Assembly (NCBI GenBank): GCA_016213105.1
Contig: JACRBN010000001.1
Location: forward strand, 62,001 to 126,000
DNA length: 64,000 bases
Direction: 5' to 3'
Source of the DNA: Chloroflexota bacterium
GTDB taxonomy: Bacteria; Chloroflexota; Anaerolineae; Anaerolineales; Villigracilaceae
The position numbers and the translations under genes were made by a program. How positions within the stretch are numbered: position 1 is the first letter of the stretch; every line of letters starts with the position of its first letter. Positions 41,215 through 49,593 of the stretch are shown piece by piece. The notes beneath the pieces were generated by a model. The model had not been told where the DNA came from. It was given only the letters and a program-made list of their open reading frames with translations, and ran no database searches.

Positions 41215-42643
41215 GGGGGGCCTCCTCGTTGTCGTTTTTGGATTCATCGGTGGGCGCAGTAGGCTCTTCGCCGTCGGTTTGTTCCACGGGGGCGGCAGCG
41301 GATTCCTCTGCCAGGGTTTGAGGAGTTGCAGGGGTTTCGGGCATGGCCTCGCTCACGGGCGGCGCTTCCTCGGAAATCGCGGCAGGTTCCACGCTTTCCG
41401 CCTGGATTTCTTCGGGAGCCGCAGCTTCCGCTTCAGAGATTGGCGGCGCCTCATGAGCGGGAACGCGCTTCGATTTTCTGGAAAGGTTGATCATCTTGCG
41501 GGTGAAGTCCATCGCAGCCAGGATCGCCATCGGAATGAGCACACCGGGGATCATGAACTTGTAGAACAGGTTGACGTAATAAACGATCGGATATTTTTCA
41601 GGAGTGGGGATGTAATGCGAAAGCCACGCATCCGGGAAATTCGCGTTGGCATCCGGGTGGCAGGTCTGGCAGCGATTCAACAGGTTTTCCCGCACCGCCA
41701 GGCCCTTGGTGGGATCATCGATTTTGGCGATGTCATGCACGCCGTGACAGTCGGTGCAGACCGGCTTGTTGGTGGGCTGGTCGGGAAACTCCTTGTTGAA
41801 GATCTCGACCGTGGTACCGTGAAAATCGGCGACGTAGGTATTCAACACCTGCGTGGACAGGCCGTATTTCTTCATCAAAGTTTCGTCGGTATGGCACGTG
41901 GCGCACAGGTAGGGGGTGCTGTTGCGGAAGGTGGCCGTGGTCGGGTCCTGAATATTGTGGACGCCGTGACAGTCGATGCACGTCGGCACATCCGTGTTGC
42001 CTTCCTGGGTCAGGGCGGAGCCGTGAACGCTCTGCTGGTAGGCATTATAGATGGCGCTATGACACCTGGCGCAGGTTTCCGGGACGTGCAGGCGGGCCTC
42101 ATCCAGCAATTCACCGCTAGCGGGATCCGTCATGCGCGCCTGGGTGTGGGGATTATGGCAATCGGCGCAGACAGCCGCATTGTTGTTCCCGGCCGCCAAG
42201 GAGCGTTGATGCACGCTGTCCAGCGTCAGGTTGAATTGCTCGGCATGACACTCCTTGCAGGAGGTGTAATACTTCAGCGTAACGTCGCGCAGGGTGTTGA
42301 CCGTACGCTCGGGATGCGGGATGCCGGTAATGTCGGTGTGACAGGAGATACAGGCCACTTCATTGGCGCCATGCACGCTGGCTTGGAAGGCGTCGGCGTC
42401 AAGGGTCAGGCGCAGGATTTCACCGCTGTCCAGTTCCACCTTGAGGCCTTCGTTGGCGTGACAGGAGAGGCAAAAACCATTGTCTGCCGCCTGGGGCTGG
42501 GACCCGCTCTGCGGCAACGAGAGGGCGGCTTCCACCTCCCCATTCACGGGAAGCGGGCGTGCGGAGGCCGACGACAGGGCGAATCCAAAACTGACGAGGC
42601 AGGCTATCAGCCCCGCCGCGAAAAGCAGGTTGCGCAGTCGCAT
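41207..42643 (-). CDS. Nonahaem cytochrome c, membrane-anchored (paralogue B)
   Basis: 478 aa. Signal peptide, then nine CXXCH sites (CLSCH, CISCH, CKECH, CADCH, CARCH, CIDCH, CATCH, CTDCH, CQTCH) up to residue ~345, one transmembrane helix (~372-392, FMIPGVLIPMAILAAMDF), and a long acidic Pro/Ala/Glu tail on the cytoplasmic side. Repeats of SVHG and CxDCHGVHxI mark a duplicated fold. Related to 43350-44462. The ATG at 42643 overlaps the cytochrome b stop by one base. The cytoplasmic acidic tail is unusual and unique to this copy. Confidence 0.93.
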   Translation of the reverse strand: MRLRNLLFAAGLIACLVSFGFALSSASARPLPVNGEVEAALSLPQSGSQPQAADNGFCLSCHANEGLKVELDSGEILRLTLDADAFQASVHGANEVACISCHTDITGIPHPERTVNTLRDVTLKYYTSCKECHAEQFNLTLDSVHQRSLAAGNNNAAVCADCHNPHTQARMTDPASGELLDEARLHVPETCARCHSAIYNAYQQSVHGSALTQEGNTDVPTCIDCHGVHNIQDPTTATFRNSTPYLCATCHTDETLMKKYGLSTQVLNTYVADFHGTTVEIFNKEFPDQPTNKPVCTDCHGVHDIAKIDDPTKGLAVRENLLNRCQTCHPDANANFPDAWLSHYIPTPEKYPIVYYVNLFYKFMIPGVLIPMAILAAMDFTRKMINLSRKSKRVPAHEAPPISEAEAAAPEEIQAESVEPAAISEEAPPVSEAMPETPATPQTLAEESAAAPVEQTDGEEPTAPTDESKNDNEEAPHD

Positions 42644-43353
42644 CACTTCATCTCCCCTGACTGGTTGGCGAGACGCTGATACTCCTTTTCATGGAAGGTG
42701 CGCAGTTCCTCCTCACTTAATCGACCCGTGAACATGCTCAGGTTCAGGCGCTCGATATGCACGTGGTAAATGTGCCAGATCACGATGAAGATCGCCAGCG
42801 CCACCGACTCGGTGCTGTGGGCCAGCTTCGCGGCCGGCACAACACCGCCCGGCAGAACCTGCGTCATCTGCACCGGGAACCAGATGATCAGACCGCTGAT
42901 TCCCATGATGGCAACGCTGAAGAAGACCACCCAGTAGGTCACCTTCTGTTCGAAGTTATAACGGCCAAACCTCGGTTTGTCCTTGCGCAGGAAGAGCAAA
43001 TACTGGAGCATATGCCAGGCATCGCGCAGATCCTGCATGGTGGGAAGCAGGTCGCCCGGCAGGCGGCGGCGGCTCATCAACACGAGAATACGGCCCACAT
43101 GGTACATGACCAGCAGACTGAGTACGATGGCGGCAATGTGGTGAACCTGGCGGATCAGGAAAATCTGTTCCGGGGTCGAGAGCAGATCCTGGCTGATGGA
43201 AAACTCGCGATATTTTTGGGGCAGGCCGGTCAGCAAAAGGACCAGGCCGCTCAACAACAGGATGGCATGTTCCCAGCGCTGGCCCACGGTAAAACGCAGG
43301 AAACTGCGCTCCTGTCGGGCAAGCGTGGTGGATTTGGCGTTTTTTCCGCTCAT
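42643..43353 (-). CDS. Cytochrome b (dihaem, formate dehydrogenase gamma-like)
   Basis: 236 aa, four core helices: WEHAILLLSGLVLLLTGLPQKY, RQVHHIAAIVLSLLVMYHVGRIL, YWVVFFSVAIMGISGLIIW, HSTESVALAIFIVIWHIYHVHIERLNLSMFTGRL. His pairs are placed for two b haems. Paralogue of the N-terminal part of 39967-41214 (shared LTGLPQK, HVHIxxLNLSMFTG). Likely a quinol-oxidising or -reducing subunit partnered with the upstream nonahaem cytochrome. Start overlaps the previous stop by 4 nt. Confidence 0.93.
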   Translation of the reverse strand: MSGKNAKSTTLARQERSFLRFTVGQRWEHAILLLSGLVLLLTGLPQKYREFSISQDLLSTPEQIFLIRQVHHIAAIVLSLLVMYHVGRILVLMSRRRLPGDLLPTMQDLRDAWHMLQYLLFLRKDKPRFGRYNFEQKVTYWVVFFSVAIMGISGLIIWFPVQMTQVLPGGVVPAAKLAHSTESVALAIFIVIWHIYHVHIERLNLSMFTGRLSEEELRTFHEKEYQRLANQSGEMK

Positions 43354-44462
43354 GGCCGGCTACTCCTTACACGATCCACAGTGGCGCGAACGATTTGCAG
43401 GATGACGTAAATGACGCACGCCCACAACACAAACGGGGTAAAGGAACCGTAGAACTTTTCCACGTAGAAGAGGAAGGGGGTTCGTTCCAGGCTGATTTCA
43501 TTGTGCCCGGTCCAGGCGTCGGTCCAGTTCGGACCTGCAGTAGGGTGACATTGCTGACAGGTGGAAAGCAGGTTCTTCTCGTTCACCTTGGATGCGGGAT
43601 CACCCGTGGAGCGGATGTCGTGAATGCCGTGACAATCCGAACAGACCGCGCTGTCGTGCCAGATGGTGGGCCAGCGCGCCTTGTACACCGACACATCCAC
43701 GCCATGCCAGGAGCGTTTGTAAATATCGTACACATCGGATGAAAGGCCGTACTTACCCATCAATTGCGGGTCGGCGTGGCAACCGGCGCACAACTCCGGC
43801 TCGGCCACGCGGAACTGGCTCGTGCGCGGGTCCTGGATGTTGTGTACGCCGTGACAGGTGGTGCAGACCGGCACGTCGGGATTCTCGTCCTTCATCAAAG
43901 CCGCACCATGCACGCTTTCGCGGTAGGTTTTCACGATTTCACTGTGACATTGTTCGCATGTCACGGAAATCAGGGAACGGGGCTCATCGGGCGGGCGGAC
44001 ATCATGCGCCCCGTGACAGTCCGTGCATACGGGAGCGTTCTCGTTCCCCGCCGCAGCGGCCTGAGCGTGCATGCTATCCTGGGTTTTCTCGTAATTCGAA
44101 GAGTGACATTTCTCGCAGGTCTGATAATAAGAAAGGGAAAGTTCACGCTTCGTCTGGAATTGGATCGCAGGATGCGGATATTCCGAAATATCGTTATGGC
44201 AGGCCTCACACTCGATCCCAACGTTACTATGCACGGAATGGTTCAGATCATCCTGCGCAATATAAAGCGAAAGCGTTTCGCCGCTGGGAAGGGTGGTGCT
44301 CAAGGTGGGGTTGCCATGGCAGGACAGGCAATATTTCACCGTCTCCTGCGTGGGAGGCTTCGCGCTGGCGGGCGAAACAACCAATGAGAGGCTGACCAAC
44401 ACAGTCGACACGCCAGCCACGATCAGCCAGAAGAGCTGTCGATGAAAGGTGCGTGGTGTCAT
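43350..44462 (-). CDS. Nonahaem cytochrome c, membrane-anchored (paralogue A)
   Basis: 370 aa. Signal peptide to about residue 34, nine CXXCH sites (CLSCH, CEACH, CEKCH, CTDCH, CEQCH, CTTCH, CAGCH, CSDCH, CQQCH), and one C-terminal transmembrane helix (FVLWACVIYVILQIVRAT). Same spacing as 41207-42643 (YPHP, DSMHAQ, HGxHDxR, SVHG, CHGVHNIQDP). It shares an operon with its cytochrome b partner (4-nt overlap). Predicted to sit outside the cytoplasmic membrane as the electron acceptor or donor of the b subunit. Confidence 0.95.
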   Translation of the reverse strand: MTPRTFHRQLFWLIVAGVSTVLVSLSLVVSPASAKPPTQETVKYCLSCHGNPTLSTTLPSGETLSLYIAQDDLNHSVHSNVGIECEACHNDISEYPHPAIQFQTKRELSLSYYQTCEKCHSSNYEKTQDSMHAQAAAAGNENAPVCTDCHGAHDVRPPDEPRSLISVTCEQCHSEIVKTYRESVHGAALMKDENPDVPVCTTCHGVHNIQDPRTSQFRVAEPELCAGCHADPQLMGKYGLSSDVYDIYKRSWHGVDVSVYKARWPTIWHDSAVCSDCHGIHDIRSTGDPASKVNEKNLLSTCQQCHPTAGPNWTDAWTGHNEISLERTPFLFYVEKFYGSFTPFVLWACVIYVILQIVRATVDRVRSSRP

Positions 44463-44713
44463 TTGCTAGGACTCCTTGGGGTTTCGGCGTTTTGCTTCCT
44501 GTTCGAGTCCGCTTCTGATGGTTCAGGGCGGGACGTCCCGCCGCCGCCCTCGCCGTTCTCGGCGCGGTCATCGGGCGGCTCTGGGGACTCAGCAGCTACC
44601 AGGCCCATTTTTCGGAGCAGGTAGGAGATCCCAAACAAGACGGCAAGCGGGATAATACAGCGCAGGATGAAAAGCAAGGCCACAAAGATTGGATTGGCGG
44701 ATGTGTCATTCAT
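44459..44713 (-). CDS. Small single-pass membrane protein heading the cytochrome operon
   Basis: 84 aa from the ATG at 44713 (MNDTSANPIF), with GGAGG 8 nt upstream. One transmembrane helix (~7-32, FVALLFILRCIIPLAVLFGISYLLRKMG), then an acidic Pro/Gly-rich cytoplasmic-type tail. No family recognised. Stop overlaps the next ATG by 4 nt. It may assist assembly of the cytochrome complex. Its promoter region carries a Crp/Fnr-class operator. Confidence 0.75.
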   Translation of the reverse strand: MNDTSANPIFVALLFILRCIIPLAVLFGISYLLRKMGLVAAESPEPPDDRAENGEGGGGTSRPEPSEADSNRKQNAETPRSPSK

Positions 44714-44807
44714 TGCATTTCCCTCCACGGCCAAGCTTTACAAAAGCTTGCAGCGTATATGGTAGGCATTGCGTCTCCGAATATGAATGTGGGATTAATT
44801 GATGGAT

Positions 44808-44852
44808 AGTATAACCCAAACCTGTCACAGCAGAATATTGACATATGTCACA
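44808..44852 (-). promoter_or_regulatory. Promoter and Crp/Fnr-type operator of the cytochrome operon
   Basis: Minus strand TGTGACATATGTCAA (44852-44838), core palindrome TGACATATGTCA centred at 44844.5; TATACT as -10 at 44813-44808. With a start near 44801 the operator centre lies at about -43. Operon served: 44713 down to 36096. Confidence 0.65.
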
Positions 44853-44862
44853 TTAACCCATC

Positions 44863-44895
44863 AAAAAAGAGCAGGCACAGATATGCCTGCTCTTT
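44863..44895 (-). terminator. Terminator of the nrfD-type operon
   Basis: On the minus strand AAAGAGCAGGCA-tatctg-TGCCTGCTCTTTTTT, directly after the NrfD-like stop. It separates the octahaem/FeS/NrfD operon from the nonahaem operon. Confidence 0.95.
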
Positions 44896-44914
44896 CGTGT
44901 GGGATTTTTTCAGG

Positions 44915-46141
44915 TTAATGTTCGTTGTTTTCGAAAAGCGGCAGGAAACGCACCCCCAACGTGAGCACGGTCAGGGCATAACCGATTACCAGGATCCCCA
45001 CCCCCCACTCCACCAGGGAGGGGAAGTAGGTGCCGGCCGGCAGTTGGAAAAGGGTGCCCGGAGAATAGGAAATGGGCACGAACAGCCCGCCGACGGTCAC
45101 ATCCCAGCGGTGGATGATGATCCCGATCATGGCCGAGGCGCCGCCCAGCACGGTCGCGGCTGGATTCTTGTTGAAGCGGGGCACCAGGAAGAGAATGGCG
45201 GGGAGGACAATGCCCAGGAGCACTTCCCCGACCCAGAAACTGAAGCTGTATGGGGTCTGCTGCTGGAGCATCGCAAACGCGGAGCTGACGCCGGGCGTGC
45301 GGCCGTAATAGGTCACCGCGGCCATATCCCAGAATTTGATGTAGCCATAAACCAGCAGGCCAACGCCGCTGAAACGGGCCACAAGTTGCAGCACATCGTG
45401 CGGAATCGTGCGTTTGCCGATGATCCACTCGATCACGTACGCGACCGAAATGGTCACCGCGGGCCCGGCCGCAATGGCAGACAGCACAAACATGATCGGC
45501 ATGCTCGGCTTGAACCAGAACGGGCGGGATTTGAGCACGCCGTACGTCGCTCCAAGCGAGGATTGGTGCAGCAGGGAAATGACCAGTCCCAGCACCGCCA
45601 GGAAGGGGGTCAATTTGTGCAGGAAATGCCCAAACTTGCGCAGGGCCGGCCAACGGTCGAAGAACTTGGTCTCCACGATCACCGGGGCAAATTCGGTGAC
45701 CAGGATGAGCAGGTAGACCGTGATGCACATCGTGACTTCCCACAACACGGAATGCACGTTCCAGAACACCCAGGGATGCCAGAAACGATCCGGGCGGCCG
45801 ATATCCACCAGCAGCATCAGCATGGCGGAGGTATAGCCGGCAAAGCCGACCAGGATCGCCAGACGGATGACCGCCTGCAGGCGTTTAATGCCGAAGATAT
45901 ACACAATCGCCGACAAAGTGAAGGCGCCCGCGCCCAACGCAATGGATGAAAGATCAATCGTGATCCACAATCCCCAGGGGACCGAGTCAGTCAGGTTGGT
46001 GATTACCAGGCCTTTAATGAAGACCGTGATGGCCGCGTAGACGCCGATCAGGATCAACACGGCCAGAAAGCCCAGCCAGACCAAAAAGAGCGGGCTGAAG
46101 GGAAGTTGGAAAGGTTTACGGTTCAGCGTGGAAGCAGTCAT
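44915..46141 (-). CDS. NrfD/PsrC-family membrane quinone-interacting subunit
   Basis: 408 aa with about ten transmembrane helices. NrfD-type features: SVPWGLWITIDLSSIALGAGAF near helix 2, DIGRPDRFWH, WEVTMCITVYLLILVTEF, SLLHQSSLGATYGVLKSRPFWF, and a C-terminal IIIHRWDVTVGGLFVP. Forms the membrane arm that exchanges electrons and probably protons with menaquinone, with the ferredoxin subunit (46143) and octahaem cytochrome (46963). Starts 1 nt after the FeS gene stop; AAGGAGG upstream. Ends at a strong terminator. Confidence 0.95.
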   Translation of the reverse strand: MTASTLNRKPFQLPFSPLFLVWLGFLAVLILIGVYAAITVFIKGLVITNLTDSVPWGLWITIDLSSIALGAGAFTLSAIVYIFGIKRLQAVIRLAILVGFAGYTSAMLMLLVDIGRPDRFWHPWVFWNVHSVLWEVTMCITVYLLILVTEFAPVIVETKFFDRWPALRKFGHFLHKLTPFLAVLGLVISLLHQSSLGATYGVLKSRPFWFKPSMPIMFVLSAIAAGPAVTISVAYVIEWIIGKRTIPHDVLQLVARFSGVGLLVYGYIKFWDMAAVTYYGRTPGVSSAFAMLQQQTPYSFSFWVGEVLLGIVLPAILFLVPRFNKNPAATVLGGASAMIGIIIHRWDVTVGGLFVPISYSPGTLFQLPAGTYFPSLVEWGVGILVIGYALTVLTLGVRFLPLFENNEH

Positions 46142-46142
46142 T

Positions 46143-46982
46143 CTAGATGCCCTCCTTGGGCGGGATGTAGTACACGCTGGTTTCCGTCCCCAGGTCGTCG
46201 CGCAGACGCAGGGTGGGGTTGGTCTCGATAAGTTGGGCTACCCTGCTTTCCGGATCCTTCAGGTTTCCAAACGTGCGCGCTCCCACCGGGCAAATGTTGA
46301 CGCAGGCCGGGGTCGCTTCGCGGTCCACGCCAGGCATGAGGCCTTTTTCCAGGCCTGCATCGATGCGGTGGATGCAGAAGGTGCATTTCTCGATCACGCC
46401 TCGCGGGCGTCGTTCGACCTCGGGATCGCCCCAGGCCGGGACGTAGGGATTCTCATCGGTGCGCTCCTCCCAGTTGAACTGGCGCGCATCATACGGGCAG
46501 GCTACCTGGCAGTACCGGCAGCCAATACAGCGATCGTAGTCCATCACCACCAGGCCGTCCTCGCGGTGATAGGTTGCCTTCACCGGACAAACCTCCACGC
46601 ACGGGGCGTTCTGACAGTGCAGGCAGGGGCGGCTGAGGTAGAACGTCTGGCCGCCCGTCGTTTCTTCCTTGATGACCACGTTCCACGGGTCTTCAGCGCG
46701 CACATCGTTGGTGGCGATGCAGGCGCGCATGCAATACTCACAGCCGATGCACTGGTCCAGGTTGATGACCATGCCCCAATGATGTTCACCGGTTTGGGCG
46801 CCGTGACCGCCGGTCGCTTCGCCTTCCAGTTGCTGCTGCTTCAATTGGCCGAAGGGCGACAGCGGGCCGGTGGTAAGCAGGGGCGCAGCCACAACAGAAC
46901 CGACTGCTGCGATCCCCAGCTTTAAGAAATCGCCGCGGGTCAGTTCGATGACAAGCTTCTTCTTACTTGCCTTTTTCGTCAT
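46143..46982 (-). CDS. Four-cluster ferredoxin subunit (NrfC/PsrB/DmsB type)
   Basis: 279 aa. Four cysteine groups for four [4Fe-4S] clusters: CIGCEYCMRAC, CLHCQNAPCVEVCP, CIGCRYCQVACP and CTFC...CVNICP. The N-terminus has a Tat-like sequence TRGDFLKLGIAAVGS in which the second twin Arg is Gly, so Tat export is possible but not certain. Transfers electrons between NrfD and the octahaem cytochrome. The ATG at 46982 overlaps the octahaem stop by 20 nt in another frame; GGAGG lies 9 nt upstream. Confidence 0.94.
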   Translation of the reverse strand: MTKKASKKKLVIELTRGDFLKLGIAAVGSVVAAPLLTTGPLSPFGQLKQQQLEGEATGGHGAQTGEHHWGMVINLDQCIGCEYCMRACIATNDVRAEDPWNVVIKEETTGGQTFYLSRPCLHCQNAPCVEVCPVKATYHREDGLVVMDYDRCIGCRYCQVACPYDARQFNWEERTDENPYVPAWGDPEVERRPRGVIEKCTFCIHRIDAGLEKGLMPGVDREATPACVNICPVGARTFGNLKDPESRVAQLIETNPTLRLRDDLGTETSVYYIPPKEGI

Positions 46983-47961
46983 TTTCTTCGACCTCCACAA
47001 AGCGAATACGGCGGCTGACGACCCAGGCAGCAACGCCACCCATGATCAGGCCAACGATGGCGCCCTGCATCAAGCCCGTATACAGGCGCACGGAACTCTG
47101 CGCTTCGAGACTCTGGATCTGCTGTTCCTGATCCTGTACCTGCTTTTCGAGTTCCTCCGTGGTGGGCGCCGTGCCGGCATCCTGTCCGCTCAGTTGCAAA
47201 ATGGTATCGCGCGTATGCACGGTATCCGTATGGCAGGAGATGCAGGCTTCGGAACCAACCGAGAAGGTATGTCCGGTGGCGAATAATCCGCCGGTGGAAT
47301 CGGTATGCGTGGCGGTCGCCATGTGGCAGTCACTGCATTGCAGGCCGGAGTTCGCGTGGGTTCCATGGGTAAAGGAGGAGCCTTTTTCCTTGTGGCAATT
47401 GCTGCACAATTCATTGATCGTATCAGCGCGGGGCGCCTGGGAATGCGGATTGTGGCAGGACTCGCAATTGATGTTCACCGCGCCGTGACTGCTGGCGCGC
47501 CATTCATCCGTGGTGGTCTTGTGGCATTTCGCGCACAAGGTGTAGTCCGGCGTGACCGGCATGGGATTCTTCGGATGTTCCTTCTGCAGGGGACCGTGGC
47601 AGGATTCGCAAGTCACGCCCTCCTCCGAGTATTTACCGGTGGTGGCGTCAAATCCAGTGGTATGACACTCCAGGCAGGAATCCGCCGAGCCTTGTTTAAC
47701 CCAATCTTCCTGGAAAACAGGCGACGAGAAAGCCTCGGAATGCAGGGTACCCGCCCAGGTTTCGTGAATGTCCTTGTGACAGCCTGCGCAGGCGTCCGAG
47801 CCGGCGTAGTTGCCGCCCTCCTGGGCTGGCGGCACTGCACCCGGAGCGGCCGCAACGGGTTGGGCCATACTGATAGCCACGCCCAAGGCCAGACTCAGCG
47901 CAAAAACCACGACAAACATCGTCCAGCTTGGCGTTCTGAAATTGAGTTGCGTTTTCTTCAT
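46963..47961 (-). CDS. Octahaem cytochrome c with C-terminal coiled coil and membrane anchor
   Basis: 332 aa from the ATG at 47961. Signal peptide (~14-38, VFALSLALGVAISMAQPVAAA), eight CXXCH sites (CAGCH, CLECH, CESCH, CAKCH, CESCH, CSNCH, CSDCH, CISCH), then a Gln/Glu coiled coil (TEELEKQVQDQEQQIQSLE) and a transmembrane helix (~300-320) with a short basic tail. The CXXCH order and NPHSQ/CH spacing resemble the DmsE/MtrA-like decahaem family and NrfB-type carriers. No P460-type Tyr cross-link or CXXCK site is visible. First gene of the octahaem-FeS-NrfD operon. Confidence 0.93.
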   Translation of the reverse strand: MKKTQLNFRTPSWTMFVVVFALSLALGVAISMAQPVAAAPGAVPPAQEGGNYAGSDACAGCHKDIHETWAGTLHSEAFSSPVFQEDWVKQGSADSCLECHTTGFDATTGKYSEEGVTCESCHGPLQKEHPKNPMPVTPDYTLCAKCHKTTTDEWRASSHGAVNINCESCHNPHSQAPRADTINELCSNCHKEKGSSFTHGTHANSGLQCSDCHMATATHTDSTGGLFATGHTFSVGSEACISCHTDTVHTRDTILQLSGQDAGTAPTTEELEKQVQDQEQQIQSLEAQSSVRLYTGLMQGAIVGLIMGGVAAWVVSRRIRFVEVEENDEKGK

Positions 47962-48193
47962 AATTACGTTCTCCCGTTGGGTGGATTGTTGCAATGTATG
48001 TGCATAAAATTGGGGTTAACGGCACAATGTACGCTTTCTCACAATCGGTCGTTAAGCCTATTCTAATTTATTACTACAGTTTGGACAGTGTTGAATATCA
48101 CAATATCGGTATGATTTACATAAATGCAATCATCAGCGCTTATGAGAAAATATATCCTGCAAAAGCAATATTCACCCGATTCGGAAAAAGAAA

Positions 48194-48219
48194 ACAGGGC
48201 TGCCGGTTGGCAGCCCTGT
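48194..48219 (-). terminator. Terminator after the hexahaem lipoprotein gene
   Basis: Minus strand ACAGGGCTGCC-aacc-GGCAGCCCTGTTTTCTTTTT. The rest of the 47962-48249 gap holds an AT-rich promoter region for the octahaem operon with no ORF; ATGATT and AATCAT arms 11 bp apart near 48110-48132 are the only symmetric feature seen. Confidence 0.9.
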
Positions 48220-48249
48220 CTGTATTGCTGAATTGCTTATGCGGCAGGC

Positions 48250-49287
48250 TTACTGTAAGGCCGCAAGAGCAGCATCGATCAAAGCGGTGAAGTAATTCGG
48301 GTTGTGAACGCCCATGCTGCCGTCTTCCTCGATCAGGAAGTAGGTGAACAGCGCCGAAGCGGTGGCCTTGTCATAGCTGCCGGGGACGGCCGCATAGCCT
48401 TCAGCACCTTCCGCGATCAGGCCCTTGGCCAACAGAGCGGCCTCGAGTTCCTTGACCTTCTCTTCGAAGGCGGTCTGGTAGCCATTGATGTCGAAGTTTT
48501 CGGCATCGGCATGGCAGGTCACGCAGGTACCAAGCTGCGGTTCGAAGCCGTGGGCATCGCTCTCGCCCATGTGGCAGCCCACGCAGGTGTTTTCCACCAT
48601 GCTGTAGTGCGCGCCGGGCTTGCCTTCAACGCCGAGGTTGGCAGCAACATCCACAATACCCATCAGGGTATCGACCTGGACGCTGTAGTGGGTGTTGAAG
48701 CGGGCCGTGGCGGCAAACTTGGTGGCATCGTTCTTGTCCACGAAGTTGGCCATGTAGCGGCGGGCCTGGTGGCAGTTGGCGCACAGGTTACCGGAGCCGC
48801 CATCGAAGGTCGCGCCACTGGTGACCAGGGTCACCGGGGCGTTGGTCTCGAGAGCCCAGTCTTCGCCGGTGTAGGTAACATGGATCTGGTGGCAGGTGCG
48901 GCAGTCCTGATGGGTCGGGTTGGCATCGCCGCTTTCGAGCTGGCTGAAGTTCTGACCAGCGGCAATCATTGCGCTGAAAGCCGAGCCAGAGTGACAACCG
49001 GCACAAGTGTTGCGGCCGCCTTCTTCAGCGAAAGCGGTGCCAGCGCCATGACCGGAAATGGACCAGGGGGCCTTCTTACCGGTGATGATGGCGGTGTCGT
49101 TGTGGCACTCCTTGCAGGTCAGTTCAGTCATAGCGCCATCGGCGCCGGCAGCGCCGGCAGGGCCGGCAGGACCCGCAGGGCCAGCGGGACCAGCAGGGCC
49201 TTCCGGGCCGGCAGGACCTGCGCAAGCGGACAGGGCAAGAACAAGCACCAGTGCGCCGAGCAAAACGAGCAATTTCTTGATAGACAT
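48250..49287 (-). CDS. Hexahaem cytochrome c lipoprotein with collagen-like stalk
   Basis: 345 aa. Lipoprotein signal MSIKKLLVLLGALVLVLALS followed by the lipid-anchored Cys22. Residues 24-51 are nine uninterrupted Gly-X-Y triplets (GPAGPEGPAGPAG...), then six CXXCH haem sites (CKECH, CAGCH, CRTCH, CANCH, CVGCH, CVTCH) between residues ~58 and 255, and a haem-free C-terminal domain. The stalk could lift the haem domain away from the membrane through the cell wall. Monocistronic with its own terminator; an upstream Crp/Fnr-class site lies about 64 bp before a likely minus-strand TATTAT start. ATG at 49287 preferred over 49296 by ribosome-site spacing. Confidence 0.9.
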   Translation of the reverse strand: MSIKKLLVLLGALVLVLALSACAGPAGPEGPAGPAGPAGPAGPAGAAGADGAMTELTCKECHNDTAIITGKKAPWSISGHGAGTAFAEEGGRNTCAGCHSGSAFSAMIAAGQNFSQLESGDANPTHQDCRTCHQIHVTYTGEDWALETNAPVTLVTSGATFDGGSGNLCANCHQARRYMANFVDKNDATKFAATARFNTHYSVQVDTLMGIVDVAANLGVEGKPGAHYSMVENTCVGCHMGESDAHGFEPQLGTCVTCHADAENFDINGYQTAFEEKVKELEAALLAKGLIAEGAEGYAAVPGSYDKATASALFTYFLIEEDGSMGVHNPNYFTALIDAALAALQ

Positions 49288-49437
49288 TGTTTGCATTCTC
49301 CTTTACTAGAATTTTCGAGGCTCCATGCCTGGCGCCTCGGACAGCACCCACAAGGGACACTCTGCCCAATGATTGGGTAATACACCCATAATAATTTACC
49401 GAAACCTTAGAAACAAGTTAATTTGCCACAAAACATA

Positions 49438-49479
49438 TATGACATAAATCACATCTATTTCAGTAAGAAGAGATATTAT
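49438..49479 (+). promoter_or_regulatory. Crp/Fnr-type operator and -10 of sensor kinase B
   Basis: TATGA-CATAAA-TCACA (49438-49453), one mismatch from TGTGA-N6-TCACA, then TATTAT at 49474-49479. A start near 49486 puts the operator at -40.5, the class II position. On the minus strand a TATTAT (49393-49388) would place the same site near -64 for the hexahaem lipoprotein gene, so it may act both ways. Confidence 0.6.
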
Positions 49480-49593
49480 GCGAAAACAGGCAAAAAACTC
49501 CTATTTTTATGCTTTTTATCACCGTGTACTTATGATGCCCGCCATGAAGCCTTTCAGGGACAATATTGTACAATCGACGGTGGACAAAAACTC

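Noticed and set aside
46963-47961. Octahaem cytochrome as hydroxylamine oxidoreductase or tetrathionate reductase
   Set aside because: All eight sites are plain CXXCH, the protein is short (332 aa) and membrane-anchored, and no catalytic CXXCK or cross-linking Tyr context is visible; it looks like an electron carrier.
38218-49287. Nitrite reductase NrfA within the island
   Set aside because: No CXXCK motif in any cytochrome. NrfD and the ferredoxin are present but that module also serves other complexes.
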